A program made the position numbers and the translations under genes. Below the pieces are notes generated by a model. The model was given only the letters and a program-made list of their open reading frames with translations. It did not search any database and was not told the DNA's origin. Source: Caldilinea sp. (lineage in GTDB: Bacteria; Chloroflexota; Anaerolineae; Caldilineales; Caldilineaceae). From it: a stretch of DNA of 26,355 bases. The stretch lies in contig JAPLGY010000085.1 of the NCBI GenBank assembly GCA_026389955.1, forward strand, positions 1 to 26,355, in the 5' to 3' direction. Shown piece by piece: positions 15,681-26,355 of this stretch. Positions within the stretch are counted from its first letter, which is position 1. Each line of letters opens with the position of its first letter.

Positions 15681-16375
15681 AAACAGTCAAACCGGTGATT
15701 CTGGCGCCGTCAATTTTGACGGCAGATTTTGGCCATCTGGCAGAGCAGGTGGCGGCAGCGGAGCAGGGGGGGGCAGGCTGGATCCATCTGGATGTGATGG
15801 ACGGCACGTTTGTGCCCAACATCACCTTTGGCCCGCTGTTGATTCAGGCGGTGCGCCGGGCGACCCTGCTGCCTTTGGATGTGCATCTGATGGTCGAGCA
15901 GCCCGAGCGGTATCTGGAGGAATTTGTCAGTGCGGGTGCAGACAGTTTGACGGTGCATGCCGAAGCCACGCGCCACCTGCACCGCACGCTGCAACAGATC
16001 ACAGCGTTGAACTGTCGGGCTGGGGTGGCCATCAACCCGGCCACGCCGGTCGAGGCGGTGCGTGAAGTGTTGCCGCTGGTCGATCAGGTGCTCGTCATGA
16101 CTGTCAACCCTGGTTTTGGCTCCCAGCGCTTCATCGAGACGATGACCTCCAAGATTCGGCGAATGGGTCGGTGGATGGACGAGCTCTGCCCGTTGGCCGA
16201 TCTTGAGGTCGATGGTGGAATTCATCTGCACAACATTGCCGACGTGGTTGCGGCGGGGGCCAATGTGGTGGTGGTCGGCAGCGCGGTCTACAACCCGCAG
16301 GCGGCTCCAGCCGCCAACCTGGCTGCCCTGCGCGACCAGCTGGAGGGGAACGGTCAGTTGAAAAAGCGTTCGTAG
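15677..16375 (+). CDS. rpe: Ribulose-phosphate 3-epimerase
   Basis: The enzyme interconverts ribulose 5-phosphate and xylulose 5-phosphate in the pentose phosphate pathway. It is a metal-dependent TIM barrel of 232 aa, normal size. Signatures are [30 protein letters not shown] (metal ligands and catalytic Asp), [38 protein letters not shown] (second catalytic Asp) and VVVGSAVY at the phosphate site. The ATG at 15677 overlaps the hydrolase stop as ATGA, suggesting translational coupling. The 3' end overlaps the convergent cdsA by 22 nt. Confidence 0.97.
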   Translation: MKTVKPVILAPSILTADFGHLAEQVAAAEQGGAGWIHLDVMDGTFVPNITFGPLLIQAVRRATLLPLDVHLMVEQPERYLEEFVSAGADSLTVHAEATRHLHRTLQQITALNCRAGVAINPATPVEAVREVLPLVDQVLVMTVNPGFGSQRFIETMTSKIRRMGRWMDELCPLADLEVDGGIHLHNIADVVAAGANVVVVGSAVYNPQAAPAANLAALRDQLEGNGQLKKRS

Positions 16376-17120
16376 AAGAGAATGGACTGGTGGATAAAGG
16401 GCAGCGTGAAGAGCAGACTGTCCAGACGGTCCAGCATGCCCCCATGTCCACGAAAAAATGTGCCGCTGTCTTTGACCCCAAATTGGCGTTTGAACATGCT
16501 GATCGACAGATCGCCGAACAAGGCGAGGATGCCAGAGATCAGGCCGATCAGCGCGCCGAACAGCGGGCCGTTGCGCACAGGCAGGACGGTAGCCAGGAAA
16601 GCACCGGCCAGCGCTGCAAAGACCCATCCCCCGATCGTTCCTTCCCAACTTTTTTTGGGGCTGAGCCGGGGAAAAATTTTGTGTTTTCCAGCCTTGACCC
16701 CGACAAAAAAGGCCGCCGAGTCGTTGGCCCAGGTCACGAGAAAGCCGAAGAGCACGTAGGCATAGCCGTTGTCGAGAAAACGAAGCGAGACGATCTGGCC
16801 GAGCATCACCCCGATGTAGATGGGGACCAGGCTGGTGACGAGCCAGGTTTCGACCGGGCGTTCGTGGACAAACAGGCAGTAGGTCAACGTCACCAAAAAG
16901 CCGACGACCAAAATACTGTCGGTCGGGAAAGAGATCCAGCGCAGGAGCAAGGTCGTCGGTTCGGTCAGCCAGCCGGTGATCGGGATCGAAGAGCGTTGGA
17001 CTTGTTCGGGGTCCCAGCCAGAAAGAAAGAGCAGCACCGCCCAGGGGACGCCGATGGCACGGGCAGGGTGGTATCTGTTGACCAAAAACATGTTGTACAG
17101 CTCCAGGGTGCCCAGGATGG

Positions 17121-17124
<4 letters not shown>
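16354..17124 (-). CDS. cdsA: Phosphatidate cytidylyltransferase, 5'-truncated
   Basis: CdsA makes CDP-diacylglycerol from phosphatidate and CTP in the membrane, the entry to phospholipid synthesis. The signature is intact: [15 protein letters not shown], then [18 protein letters not shown] and [18 protein letters not shown] through [14 protein letters not shown]. Several membrane helices are visible. The N terminus is the problem. CdsA-like sequence ([18 protein letters not shown]) runs back past GTG 17124 to about 17163, where it meets the truncated uppS with no start codon of its own. The expected first ~20 residues are absent. GTG 17124 is only the first in-frame start and has no evident ribosome site. 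It may be non-functional as written, or be reached by frameshift from uppS. Confidence 0.85.
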
Positions 17125-17840
<716 letters not shown>

Positions 17841-17855
17841 AGACGAGATCTCCTG

Positions 17856-18413
17856 TTAGACCGTCATAATTTCGGCGTCTTTGTCTTTGACCATCTCGTC
17901 GATGCGTTTGGTGTGCAGGCCGGTCACTTCTTGGATTTTTTCTTCGGCGCGTTTGCGTTCGTCTTCGGAAATCAAGCTGTCTTTTTCGAGCTCGGCCAGA
18001 TCTTTGTTGGCATCGCGACGGACGTTGCGGATCGCCACGCGCGCTTCTTCTCCCCGTTTGCCGACCAGTTTGGTCAGTTCACGGCGACGTTCTTCGTTGA
18101 GGGCTGGCAGGATCAGGCGGATCGACTGGCCGTCGTTGGAGGGGGTCAGCCCAAGATCAGATTTGGCAATCGCCTTTTCGATCGCCGCCAGATCGCCGCG
18201 GTTGTAGGGACGGATCAAAATCTGTTGGGCTTCTGGGATTGAAATTGTGGCAAGCTGCTGCAGCGAGGTCGGTGTCCCGTAATAATCGATACTCAAGTGT
18301 TCGACCAGCGCGGGATTGGCCCGGCCGGTGCGGATGCTCATCAGTTCGTGGCGGAGCGCTTCCAAGGCTTTGTCCATCCGATCTTTGGCATCTGCAATCA
18401 CATCGTTGATCAT
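17856..18413 (-). CDS. frr: Ribosome recycling factor
   Basis: RRF splits the post-termination ribosome together with EF-G. The product is 185 aa, the standard length, and complete. It begins [18 protein letters not shown] and contains [41 protein letters not shown] and the C-terminal helix ending [17 protein letters not shown] 18413 follows AGGAG at about 7 nt; the frame is open to 18470 but homologues start here. It is in the classic pyrH-frr-uppS order and may also have its own promoter. Confidence 0.97.
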   Translation of the reverse strand: MINDVIADAKDRMDKALEALRHELMSIRTGRANPALVEHLSIDYYGTPTSLQQLATISIPEAQQILIRPYNRGDLAAIEKAIAKSDLGLTPSNDGQSIRLILPALNEERRRELTKLVGKRGEEARVAIRNVRRDANKDLAELEKDSLISEDERKRAEEKIQEVTGLHTKRIDEMVKDKDAEIMTV

Positions 18414-18512
18414 AGCCGATCTCCTGATAGAGAATTCTGAGAGTGAGTTTGGAGACAGAGGTGCCGACAAAGCGGGTGCTTTATGGCAACGGTGCCAGCA
18501 AGCTTTTTCATC

Positions 18513-18521
18513 ATTGTAACA
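18513..18521 (-). promoter_or_regulatory. Extended -10 promoter candidate upstream of frr
   Basis: On the - strand TGTTACAAT is an extended -10 motif (TGnTACAAT), about 100 nt before frr, within a 144-nt AT-rich pyrH-frr gap. No good -35 is seen. Confidence 0.4.
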
Positions 18522-18557
18522 AATTTTAACGGATGTAAAAATTGTGGCCGACAGCTG

Positions 18558-19847
<1,290 letters not shown>

Positions 19848-19859
19848 GGTCGGTTTCTC

Positions 19860-20750
19860 CTATCCTTCCTGTGTGTCCGAAAGCTCTGTATCTGCTGCTC
19901 TCTCCAGCGGTTCGTCTTCCGTTTCGCTGCTGATTTCTTCCTCGTACGCCGCAAAATCTTCCTCGTCGAGGCTCTGCAGTTTCGCCAGGATGCTCGGGCC
20001 AAGATACTGCTCCATCTCAGCCAGATCGGCACGGCTGACCTGGCCCGTCTCGGCCATCTCCACTTCGCGGACCCGCATTCCCTCGTCTGCCGCATCGGCG
20101 ATGGCGCCGACCAGCAGCTTGATGGCGCGAATGGCATCGTCGTTGGTCGGGATCACATGGGTGATCAACTCCGGGTTGGCGTTGGTGTCTACCATCCCCA
20201 GAATCGGAATGCGCAATTTGTTGGCTTCGTTGACAGCCAATTCTTCGACGTTGGTATCAACGACAAAGACCATGTCAGGCAAGGCGCGCATGGTCTTGAG
20301 CCCGCCGATGCGACGGTTGAGCTTTTCAACATCCCGCTGCAGGGTCAGACGTTCTTTTTTGGGCAAATTGCGAAAGTCGCCGGCATCGATGCGCCGTTCT
20401 ACCTGCAGCAAATACATGATCCGCTGGCGGATCGTCACCCAGTTGGTCAGGGTGCCCCCCAGCCAGCGCTGGTTGATGTAGGGCATCCCACAGCGCAACG
20501 CCTCCTGCTCGATCGTCGCCTGTGCCTGCCGCTTGGTGCCGACAAAAAGCACGGTTCCTCCTTTGGCCACCTTGCTTCGCACCACCTCGGTCGCTTTTTC
20601 CAGAGCCTGGACTGTCTGCTGCAGATCGATGATGTGGATGCCGCTCCGTTCGGTAAAAATGTACGGGCGCATCTTGGGGTTCCAACGGCGCGTCCGATGG
20701 CCGAAATGGACCCCTGCCTCCAAAAGCTGTTTCATTGTGACGTTGGACAT
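19860..20750 (-). CDS. rpsB: Ribosomal protein S2
   Basis: S2 is a late-binding small-subunit protein needed for S1 docking. The product is 296 aa; the core (about residues 1-230) is typical: [68 protein letters not shown] and [15 protein letters not shown]. An acidic C-terminal extension of ~60 residues (rich in Glu/Asp) follows, as in several other phyla. ATG 20750 is preceded by AAAGGAAG. The gene has its own promoter and a structured leader, and heads the rpsB-tsf-pyrH-frr-uppS-cdsA series. Confidence 0.97.
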   Translation of the reverse strand: MSNVTMKQLLEAGVHFGHRTRRWNPKMRPYIFTERSGIHIIDLQQTVQALEKATEVVRSKVAKGGTVLFVGTKRQAQATIEQEALRCGMPYINQRWLGGTLTNWVTIRQRIMYLLQVERRIDAGDFRNLPKKERLTLQRDVEKLNRRIGGLKTMRALPDMVFVVDTNVEELAVNEANKLRIPILGMVDTNANPELITHVIPTNDDAIRAIKLLVGAIADAADEGMRVREVEMAETGQVSRADLAEMEQYLGPSILAKLQSLDEEDFAAYEEEISSETEDEPLERAADTELSDTQEG

Positions 20751-20788
20751 GCCTGCTTCCTTTGGGTTCTTCTTCCGCCTTCTTCATC

Positions 20789-20840
20789 CCAGCAAGCTGA
20801 CTGGCTGCTCGATAGCTGTAGCCAGCACCCCTCTTGCTGG
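20789..20840 (-). promoter_or_regulatory. Nested stem structure in the rpsB leader
   Basis: On the - strand, outer arms CCAGCAAG (20833-20840) and CTTGCTGG (20789-20796) enclose inner arms CTGGCT (20820-20825) and AGCCAG (20801-20806). It lies about 40 nt before rpsB and downstream of the promoter. It resembles an autoregulatory ribosomal-protein leader, by inference only. Confidence 0.5.
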
Positions 20841-20889
20841 TCGAAAGGCGTGTGCGATTTTGAAGGTGCTGAAAACGCACCGATCGCTG

Positions 20890-20919
20890 AGTATAGCACG
20901 AGAGCGGGGATTGGCTCAA
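20890..20919 (-). promoter_or_regulatory. Predicted rpsB promoter
   Basis: On the - strand TTGAGC (20914-20919), 18-bp spacer, TATACT (20890-20895). It gives a leader of about 135 nt and lies between the response-regulator stop and rpsB. Confidence 0.6.
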
Positions 20920-20963
20920 ACAGACAACAGCCCCAAATCATCTGACCGCTGACTGACCGCCGG

Positions 20964-21689
20964 TCAGCCGCTTCTGGAGGGGGCGTCGGCAGGGTGGAAG
21001 TCGACAAATCGGTAGCCAAGGCTGCGCTCGGTGAAGATATAGCGCGGGTGGCTGGGATCCGGCTCGATTTTCTGGCGCAGATAGGTGATGTAAAGACGCA
21101 GCAGATGGTTGTCGTTGATGTATTCATGGCCCCAGACTTTGGTCAGCAACGTCTCGTGTGGCATCACCCAGCCTGCGTTTTGGATCAGGTGGGAGAGCAG
21201 CCGATATTCGGTCGGGCGGAGGTTGATGCGTTCCCCGGCCACGATCACCTGGCGGCGCTGCAAGTCGACCTGCAGCCGTTCGTCGACCGTGAGAAGTTGG
21301 TCTTCCAGCCGGCCTTGAGGTTCGAAACGGCGCAAGACGGCCCGGATACGGCTGGCCAGCTCGCGCGGGCTGAACGGTTTGGTCACATAATCGTCGGCCC
21401 CAAGGTCGAGCCCCCGAATGCGATCCGCTTCGTCAGAACGCACCGTGAGCATGATGACGGGCGCATCGGTAATCGTGCGAATGTGGCGCAAGGTTTCAAA
21501 GCCATCCATGCCGGGCATCTCTACGTCAAGCAACACCAAATCGACAGGATGGTTGCGAAGCTTCTCCAACGCCTGGCTGCCTGTGTTGGCCTCCAGCGAG
21601 AGGTATCCTTCCAGATCCAGGTTCATTTTGACGAAACGGGCCATCCGTGGCTCGTCGTCGACGACAAGGATGGTTTTGGGTGGATTCAT
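20964..21689 (-). CDS. OmpR/PhoB-family response regulator, orphan
   Basis: This is a two-component transcription factor of 241 aa. The receiver domain (about 5-120) has the acidic pair DD (11-12), phospho-acceptor Asp55 in LLDVEMPG, Thr82 and Lys104 in [10 protein letters not shown]. The winged-helix domain (about 135-232) has [44 protein letters not shown] and [12 protein letters not shown]. The linker is about 15 residues. No histidine kinase gene is in the window, so the signal is unknown. It is last in a - strand series after nfo and a small lipoprotein (32-nt gap). AAGGAG lies 10 nt before the ATG. Confidence 0.93.
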   Translation of the reverse strand: MNPPKTILVVDDEPRMARFVKMNLDLEGYLSLEANTGSQALEKLRNHPVDLVLLDVEMPGMDGFETLRHIRTITDAPVIMLTVRSDEADRIRGLDLGADDYVTKPFSPRELASRIRAVLRRFEPQGRLEDQLLTVDERLQVDLQRRQVIVAGERINLRPTEYRLLSHLIQNAGWVMPHETLLTKVWGHEYINDNHLLRLYITYLRQKIEPDPSHPRYIFTERSLGYRFVDFHPADAPSRSG

Positions 21690-21721
21690 GGCAGCTGCTC
21701 TCCTTCACTCTGGCAGCGATC

Positions 21722-21949
21722 TCATCCGGCGGGCAGTGGGCTCTCCGGTGCGTTGAGCGGGCTTTCCGGTGTATCGAGCGGGCTCTCCGGCGCGGGGGTG
21801 GGCACGGGGGTGGGCACGGATGTGGGCACGGATGTGGGCACGGGGGTGGGTGTGGGCTTTTCCTCCCCACCACAGCCAGCGAGCAGGGCTGCGGCAAGCA
21901 ACCACGTCGAGCAGAAGCCGACCCAGCGGTTGGTTAGACGTGACAGCAT
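21722..21949 (-). CDS. Small Pro-rich lipoprotein
   Basis: The product is 75 aa. A signal peptide (RLTNRWVGFCSTWLLAAA) leads to the lipobox LLAGC with Cys26 as lipidation site. The rest has no fold: a PTPVPTSVPTSVP stalk, then ESPL-x-x-P repeated three times. Such stalks normally carry a domain, but here the frame ends. ATG 21949 has AAGGAG at 7 nt; the longer upstream frame runs into nfo and is not credible. It sits between nfo and the response regulator. It is probably surface-exposed; the function is unknown. Confidence 0.75.
   Translation of the reverse strand: MLSRLTNRWVGFCSTWLLAAALLAGCGGEEKPTPTPVPTSVPTSVPTPVPTPAPESPLDTPESPLNAPESPLPAG
21794..21853 (-). repeat. 12-bp tandem repeats in the lipoprotein gene
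   Basis: Five units of GGGGGTGGGCAC / GGATGTGGGCAC (+ strand reading) encode the PTPV/PTSV stalk. A second, looser 24-bp repeat near 21725-21790 encodes ESPL-x-x-P units. Confidence 0.9.
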
Positions 21950-21996
21950 AGAGGCTCTCCTTGTAGCAGACAGACGAACAGCGTGGATGGATTTCA

Positions 21997-22926
21997 TCAA
22001 TTTTTCCAGAGTGGCTGCCCGGCAGAGGGTGCGACAGCGTTGCGCAGCCCAGCCGGGAGTCGGCTTGGGTCCTCGACCAGCGCGCAGAGTTGGGCCAGAT
22101 TCAGGACATCGTCGGCCAGGGTGGTGTCTTTGGGGGTCTCCAACAGCATGGCGACCCCTTCCCAGCGCAGATCGTTGAGCAGAGGACGAAACCCTTCCAG
22201 CCCGAGTTCGCCCGCACCAATCTGTACGTGGCGATCCAGACGGCTGCCCAACGTCCCTTTGCTGTCGTTGACATGCCAGACCTTGATCGTCTCCAGCCCA
22301 AGCCACTGTTCGACCTCCTGGAGGAAGCGGGTGTAGCCGGCAGTGCCGCGCAGATCATAGCCGGCGGCAAAGGCGTGGCAGGTATCGAGACAGACCCCAA
22401 CACGGCGGCGGTCGTCGATCTGCTCCAGAATGGCCCGCAGCTGGGCCAGGGTGCTGCCGAGCACACTCCCCTGCCCTGCCATGATCTCCAGGCAGGTCAC
22501 CGTGTCGGCACACGCGGGGGTTTGTTCGTGGATCTGGTTGAGCGCACGGGCGAGGCGGGCGATGCCTGCGGCGTCGCCTGCTCCAGTATGGGCACCCGGG
22601 TGAAGCACGACATGGGGAAGGGCATAGGCGTGGGCGCGTACGAGTTCATCCTGATAGGCGAGCAGGCTCTTTGTCCAAAGATCTTCTTGGGGGCTGGCCA
22701 GGTTGATCAGGTAGCTGGCGTGGCTGGCCGCATAGACGATCCCCAACGCCTGTCGCTGGCTGTGCCAGCGTGCGACATCCGCTGCGTCGACTGGCGGCCC
22801 GCGCCACTGACGGTTGTTTTTGGTGAAGACCTGCACTGCGTTGCTCTGCACCGACGCTGCGCGATCCAGGGCATAGCTGACCCCACCAGCGATCGACATA
22901 TGGGCGCCCAGCTGTAAAACAGACAT
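21997..22926 (-). CDS. nfo: Endonuclease IV (AP endonuclease)
   Basis: Endonuclease IV cuts DNA 5' of abasic sites in base excision repair; it is a three-zinc TIM barrel. The product is 309 aa, slightly above the usual ~280. Family motifs are LGAHMSIAGGVSYALDRA, VQVFTKNNRQW, VLHPGAHTGAG, VGVCLDTCHAFAAGYDL and WHVNDSKGTLGSRLDRHVQ with GAGELG, then LLETPKD. His, Glu and Asp zinc ligands are in place. ATG 22926 is chosen because homologues start at this point; the longer frame overlaps the upstream gene. The last ~25 residues are extra. The neighbours on both sides are 47 nt away, so it is probably cotranscribed with them. Confidence 0.95.
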   Translation of the reverse strand: MSVLQLGAHMSIAGGVSYALDRAASVQSNAVQVFTKNNRQWRGPPVDAADVARWHSQRQALGIVYAASHASYLINLASPQEDLWTKSLLAYQDELVRAHAYALPHVVLHPGAHTGAGDAAGIARLARALNQIHEQTPACADTVTCLEIMAGQGSVLGSTLAQLRAILEQIDDRRRVGVCLDTCHAFAAGYDLRGTAGYTRFLQEVEQWLGLETIKVWHVNDSKGTLGSRLDRHVQIGAGELGLEGFRPLLNDLRWEGVAMLLETPKDTTLADDVLNLAQLCALVEDPSRLPAGLRNAVAPSAGQPLWKN

Positions 22927-22973
22927 CACGCTGCGTTCCAGAAGGACAGGGCTGGCAGCATGGGAGGTCCTCC

Positions 22974-23420
22974 TCAGCTGCCGACCGGGCGCAGACCCAG
23001 GTAGACCTGCTGGCCGCTCAGCGTGCGCAGAATTTCTTCTGCCGACCGCCAGGGCAAGAGTTGATGGAGTTCGGTGGGGGAGAGGGCCGTGTTGTTGTTG
23101 GCCAGAAAGATGCGGAAACACGCCGGTGCGATCGGCAGTTTTTCGTTGATGTAGTCGGGGTCGTTGGCACAGCGGGTGCGCAGACACTCGCGCAGTGCAT
23201 CGGTGCGGTGCACTTCCCCTGTCTCGGGGTCGACCCAGTCGACGTTTTCGGTGTTGTGGTAGTTGGCGAAACGCGCACGGCATTCGTCGCACAGCTGTTC
23301 GCGCAGATGAAGCCGAAAACTCTGCCCACTTTTTTCCCACCAGTCGTAGTCGATATGAAATTTTGTCTGGACAGTCGGCCTGAACCGCTGCAGGCGGTCG
23401 GCAAGCGTTTTGGATACCAC
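22974..23420 (-). CDS. Unrecognised 148-aa Cys-containing protein
   Basis: I do not recognise the family. The protein is polar, with no signal peptide or membrane segment. It has CDEC (Cys44, Cys47) and, further on, Cys79 and Cys84, a set that could bind zinc. The sequence DWVDPETGEVHRTDALRECL lies between them. The last ~45 residues (IFLANNNTALSPTELHQLL, then WRSAEEILRTLSG) look like a small helix-turn-helix or winged domain with an LGLRPV strand. The start is GTG 23420 with AGGAG 9 nt upstream. It lies 27 nt after the 530-aa gene and 47 nt before nfo, so it is likely in one operon with both. Confidence 0.7.
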   Translation of the reverse strand: MVSKTLADRLQRFRPTVQTKFHIDYDWWEKSGQSFRLHLREQLCDECRARFANYHNTENVDWVDPETGEVHRTDALRECLRTRCANDPDYINEKLPIAPACFRIFLANNNTALSPTELHQLLPWRSAEEILRTLSGQQVYLGLRPVGS

Positions 23421-23447
23421 GGTGGTTTTCTCCTGCGTTCGAGCAGC

Positions 23448-25040
23448 CTATGTGAGAGCAAAGGTCCCGTTGCCTGTGTCGCGGAAACGGCGGTTGCTCA
23501 ACAGGGCAAAGAAGACTGGGCCGGGCGGTGTGCGCACGAGCATGTTGGTTGCACTGTAAACACTTTTGGCGTGGACAGTGCCTTGCGGGTTCAACTTGAT
23601 CAGCTCCGGCGTGGTTTGGGCGACGATCTGGGCGACTGTGAGCGAACTTTGGGCGACCTGGCGTGCCAGCTGGTCGAGCGCTTCCAGATTCTGCTCGACG
23701 ACAATCATGGTCTCGTCGTATTCGCAGGCGACCTGTACTTTGTTCATTTCAAAGATCAGCGCGTTCTGGTCCAGGTTGGCCAGCGCAATCCGCGCCCATT
23801 CCCGCTTGGGGCGCCGGGTGCGAAAGTCGATCACCACTTCTTGGGTTGTCGGCGAACGTTCGACTGTGATGAAGGCGCCGGCAGGAATTTGATGGGCTTC
23901 CATCCATTTGGCGAGACCTGCCACATAGCGGCCTTCGTGCACCACCCACCCGTCGTAGCGGGTGCCCCACCGTCCGTCGACCAAGGTCACGGGGGAGACC
24001 CCGTGGGCAGCCTGGGGGAAAAAGCTGCTGGTTCGGCTGCTCAAGGGCAGCGTGCCATGTCGCCGATGGGGGTAGGTCAGCAGCAGACTGATCGAGGGCG
24101 CAGCCGCCGGCGCCTCGCGGCTCAGGTTGCTCTCCCCCCATTCGTCGTCCAACTCCCACTCCAGCTGCAGCATCTGGACGCTGAGCAGCGAGCGGTTGTA
24201 GGGCGTCGGTCGGTAGCGCAGCAGCAAAGGGGTCGCCTGCACCTCGGCGGGCTCCAGTCGGCGCAGGAACCAAAGCGACCCTGTCCGTGTGTTGAGCGGC
24301 GCAAAACGTGCGTCTTGGCCGAGCGCATGGTTGAGGCTGGTGACGCGCATGGCATGGCTGACGTTGTGGTCGACTTCGACTTCTTCGAGCAGTTGGTCGA
24401 CCGAAAGCGGGCGGCCCTGCATTTCGATCAGCGCTTCGGCGATGTTCAGCTGGCCGACAGGAACTTCGGCCAGCAGATCGGCCAGCAGCCAGGCATTGTT
24501 GACTTCAACAAAGGCTGCCTGCCTCGGCCCCTCTTCCAAGGCAAACAACAGGCTTTCTTCGATTTCTGTCTGATAGAGCTGGTAGATCTCGGCGGCAGAG
24601 AGCAGCGCCCGGTCGCGGAGCATTCGTTCGCTGTCGAGCTGGTTGAGACGATGGGGGCTCTGCAGATGGGAGGCAAATTCGCGCAGCTTCTGCTGTTCCC
24701 CAAACCGAACCTGGATCACCTCGAAGTCCCCATGTTCTGGGTTCTGACCTGGGCGGACCTGAAGAACTTCGCCGACCGCAAATTCCAACGCCGGAAAAAC
24801 AACGTGCTCTCCGGCCTTGTAGCGCTGCTGCGGCATGTAGATGGCACCCTTGCTCAGCTCCTGGGCAATGCGGATGTTCTCGCGGCGCAAATACTCTTCG
24901 ATCAGCGCAGTGGCCAGCGTTTCCAGCGGGATTGGCTGCTGTTTTTCGAGGATCAGCTGGTACAAAAATTCAGTATCGTCTGCTGTGACTTCAAATTGGT
25001 CACGCCAGAAAGCTGCTGTTTGTGTTGGGCGTTGCAGCAC
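23448..25040 (-). CDS. Unrecognised 530-aa protein with winged-helix-like ends
   Basis: I do not recognise the full-length family. The start is GTG 25040 with GAGGAGG upstream. It has no membrane segment. The N-terminal ~60 residues ([20 protein letters not shown], then [12 protein letters not shown]) look like a helix-turn-helix, followed by a beta-rich part (about 70-115). A middle part (about 195-275) with [32 protein letters not shown] and GSLWFLRRL resembles a HARE-HTH-like winged domain. The C terminus (about 455-530) repeats the pattern: [19 protein letters not shown], then [13 protein letters not shown]. The stretch ~290-430 is beta-rich with [16 protein letters not shown]-associated role is inference only. 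It heads the operon with the 148-aa gene and nfo. Confidence 0.7.
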   Translation of the reverse strand: MLQRPTQTAAFWRDQFEVTADDTEFLYQLILEKQQPIPLETLATALIEEYLRRENIRIAQELSKGAIYMPQQRYKAGEHVVFPALEFAVGEVLQVRPGQNPEHGDFEVIQVRFGEQQKLREFASHLQSPHRLNQLDSERMLRDRALLSAAEIYQLYQTEIEESLLFALEEGPRQAAFVEVNNAWLLADLLAEVPVGQLNIAEALIEMQGRPLSVDQLLEEVEVDHNVSHAMRVTSLNHALGQDARFAPLNTRTGSLWFLRRLEPAEVQATPLLLRYRPTPYNRSLLSVQMLQLEWELDDEWGESNLSREAPAAAPSISLLLTYPHRRHGTLPLSSRTSSFFPQAAHGVSPVTLVDGRWGTRYDGWVVHEGRYVAGLAKWMEAHQIPAGAFITVERSPTTQEVVIDFRTRRPKREWARIALANLDQNALIFEMNKVQVACEYDETMIVVEQNLEALDQLARQVAQSSLTVAQIVAQTTPELIKLNPQGTVHAKSVYSATNMLVRTPPGPVFFALLSNRRFRDTGNGTFALT

Positions 25041-25119
25041 GCTTTCCTCCTCAATTGGTTTGAAAACGTCGATTCACTTTGGCGTTGGCTCCGCAAATAA
25101 TTCGGAACCGTAAAATAAG

Positions 25120-25148
25120 ATTGTACCAGCAATGGCAGCCACGACCAA
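25120..25148 (-). promoter_or_regulatory. Predicted promoter of the 530-aa gene/nfo operon
   Basis: On the - strand TTGGTC (25143-25148), 17-bp spacer, TACAAT (25120-25125), about 80 nt before GTG 25040. It would drive five genes down to the response regulator. Confidence 0.55.
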
Positions 25149-25176
25149 ATGATTGGGGGAAGATTTTGGTCTGTTC

Positions 25177-26355
25177 TCAGGGCAACGCCCTCTGAAGACG
25201 GCCTACTTCCTGCAAGGTGTGCGCGTCATAGAGGATCAGGAGCAGGTGCACGTCGGTGTCGGCTGTGGGCAGACGGACTTCGTAGACGTCGCGCACCGGT
25301 GTCTCCGGCGCCCAGGCTGGTGTGCGCGCCACCTGGCGCAGGGGGGAGGCGTCGTTGACAGCAGGGGTGCCGTCCGCCAGAGTCAGCACCTTCTGCTGCG
25401 AATCGACCACCCGCAAAGAGACTTTGAGATCCAGGTCGAGCGGTGCCAGCGGATACCAGTGAAGCACCACGCGCAGCACGGCGCCACTGCGCCAGTCCAG
25501 ACGGCTCAGATCATAGCCTTCCAGAAGAAGCTGGCCATCCAGCAGCAGCAGATCGGTGCGGGTCGTGGGGGGGACGGCAGGGCTGGCCCCGCGCGGCCAG
25601 ACGCGGATCAGCGGCCCTTCCCCGCTGAAGCTGTAAAGGGTCTCGATCCCTTCCACCTCGCGGGTCAGGTAGACCGGTTTTCCCGCAGCCACCGCCTCGG
25701 CCAGCCGTGCCCGCCGCAGTTCTGGTGCATCGGCGACGACGGGGGTCGCTGCCAGACCACGTCCTTCTGCCTGCTGCATGTACCGCAGCGCCGTCATCTC
25801 GCCTTCCAACCCGATCACCAGACTTTGTGGGGGGAAGGCAACTGCGGCAAGGTCGGCGGCATAGTCGTGGAGAGCCCAGTCGGCGCTGCGGTCGACTGGA
25901 GCGCCACGCCCAGCCCCGCCGACAACCACGAGCAGCACCCCGGCTGCGGCCAGCCCCGCCTGCCAGCTGGCCAGTCGCCCGGCGAGCAGCTGGTGTACAG
26001 CGGCCAGCCCGCGTCCGGCCAGCAGCGCCGCGGCGAGCAAGGCCGGCAGCAAAAAAACTTCAGGGTCGCCGACCTGGTAGACCAGTGTGAAGAGCAGATT
26101 GGCCGCCAACACCAGGAGAACCAGACTCCAGGCTGGCCAGCAGCGGGTGCGGATCAGACTGGCCAGCCCCAGCAAGCTGAGCAGGCTGCCGACCCACCCC
26201 CCTTGCGCAACCCAGTGCTGGAGCCAGTGGAGGGCGCTGTAGCTGCGGCTCAATTCGTTGGCAGAAAAAAAGCTGCCGTATTGGGTTGCCAGGACATGTG
26301 CCCAGAAGCCGTTCCAGGTGGGCAGATAGCTGCCGTGCAGATCGGACACCCCTTG
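25177..26355 (-). CDS. DUF2723-like membrane protein, C-terminal part (cut by right edge)
   Basis: The frame is open through the right edge; GTG 26349 is probably internal. The visible ~392 residues start with [15 protein letters not shown], then four or so membrane helices (about residues 50-150: [64 protein letters not shown]). [13 protein letters not shown] matches the loop typical of DUF2723/TMEM260-type glycosyltransferase-like proteins. After ~160 the protein is soluble, probably outside the membrane: an alpha/beta part, then a beta-sandwich-like end ([35 protein letters not shown]). The substrate is unknown. The 136-nt gap before the next gene holds that gene's promoter. Confidence 0.75.
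   Translation of the reverse strand, partial: QGVSDLHGSYLPTWNGFWAHVLATQYGSFFSANELSRSYSALHWLQHWVAQGGWVGSLLSLLGLASLIRTRCWPAWSLVLLVLAANLLFTLVYQVGDPEVFLLPALLAAALLAGRGLAAVHQLLAGRLASWQAGLAAAGVLLVVVGGAGRGAPVDRSADWALHDYAADLAAVAFPPQSLVIGLEGEMTALRYMQQAEGRGLAATPVVADAPELRRARLAEAVAAGKPVYLTREVEGIETLYSFSGEGPLIRVWPRGASPAVPPTTRTDLLLLDGQLLLEGYDLSRLDWRSGAVLRVVLHWYPLAPLDLDLKVSLRVVDSQQKVLTLADGTPAVNDASPLRQVARTPAWAPETPVRDVYEVRLPTADTDVHLLLILYDAHTLQEVGRLQRALP

Noticed and set aside
20954..20966. TGACCGCCGGTCA palindrome at the response-regulator stop as a terminator
   Set aside because: The stem is short and no T-run follows on the - strand.
21725..21853. CRISPR-like repeat pattern
   Set aside because: Repeats are contiguous 12-bp units without spacers and encode the lipoprotein stalk.
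23061..25100. 679-codon open frame on the + strand opposite the 530-aa gene
   Set aside because: It is a shadow frame caused by GC-rich codon use; the - strand frame has a strong ribosome site, promoter and protein-like composition.

Overview
The window looks like chromosomal DNA of a GC-rich Chloroflexota bacterium, most likely from the Caldilinea/Anaerolineae side. This is inferred from protein character, from a DUF2723-type membrane protein, from a lipoprotein with a Pro/Thr-rich PTPVP stalk, and from gene order; no 16S rRNA or database search was available. Nearly all genes are core housekeeping genes. I see no CRISPR array, transposase, integrase or prophage.

Layout. (1) 1-5150, + strand: end of tuf, tRNA-Trp, secE, nusG, a damaged rplK, rplA, then hslO (Hsp33) in an unusual place, then rplJ-rplL behind an L10 leader and attenuator. 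(2) 5150-7460, +: holB (DNA polymerase III delta') and ricT, closed by a perfect 25-bp hairpin. (3) 7470-12517, -: spoVS-like gene, rny (RNase Y), recA and dnaA. The recA-rny-spoVS set resembles the Bacillus recA-rny-ymdB-spoVS neighbourhood, and the RNase Y partner RicT lies next door. (4) 12518-13316: an 800-bp non-coding region with a likely dnaA promoter, one DnaA-box-like site and a perfect 48-bp palindrome built around two back-to-back TTATCCACA boxes. It is an oriC candidate, with caveats. (5) 13317-16375, +: DUF971 protein, site-2 protease with CBS domains, alpha/beta hydrolase and rpe, tightly packed. (6) 16354-20919, -: the classic rpsB-tsf-pyrH-frr-uppS-cdsA cluster, damaged at two junctions. 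(7) 20964-25148, -: an apparent operon of two unrecognised proteins, nfo (endonuclease IV), a small lipoprotein and an orphan OmpR-type response regulator. (8) 25177 to the right edge, -: end of a DUF2723-like membrane protein.

The most striking feature is three short apparent deletions in normally essential or near-essential genes. rplK lacks about 31-34 nt and is frameshifted. The tail of tsf is lost and the gene is joined in frame to pyrH. The tail of uppS and the head of cdsA are both lost at one junction. Either the assembled sequence has local collapses or this lineage has very odd genes; read mapping would decide. Separately, several genes carry perfect in-frame 12- or 15-bp tandem duplications. 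Good regulatory candidates are a 17-bp palindrome over the recA -10 box, a nested stem structure in the rpsB leader and the DnaA-box palindrome.

Promoter and hairpin calls were made by eye and are predictions. The genes at 22974-25040 could not be assigned a function.
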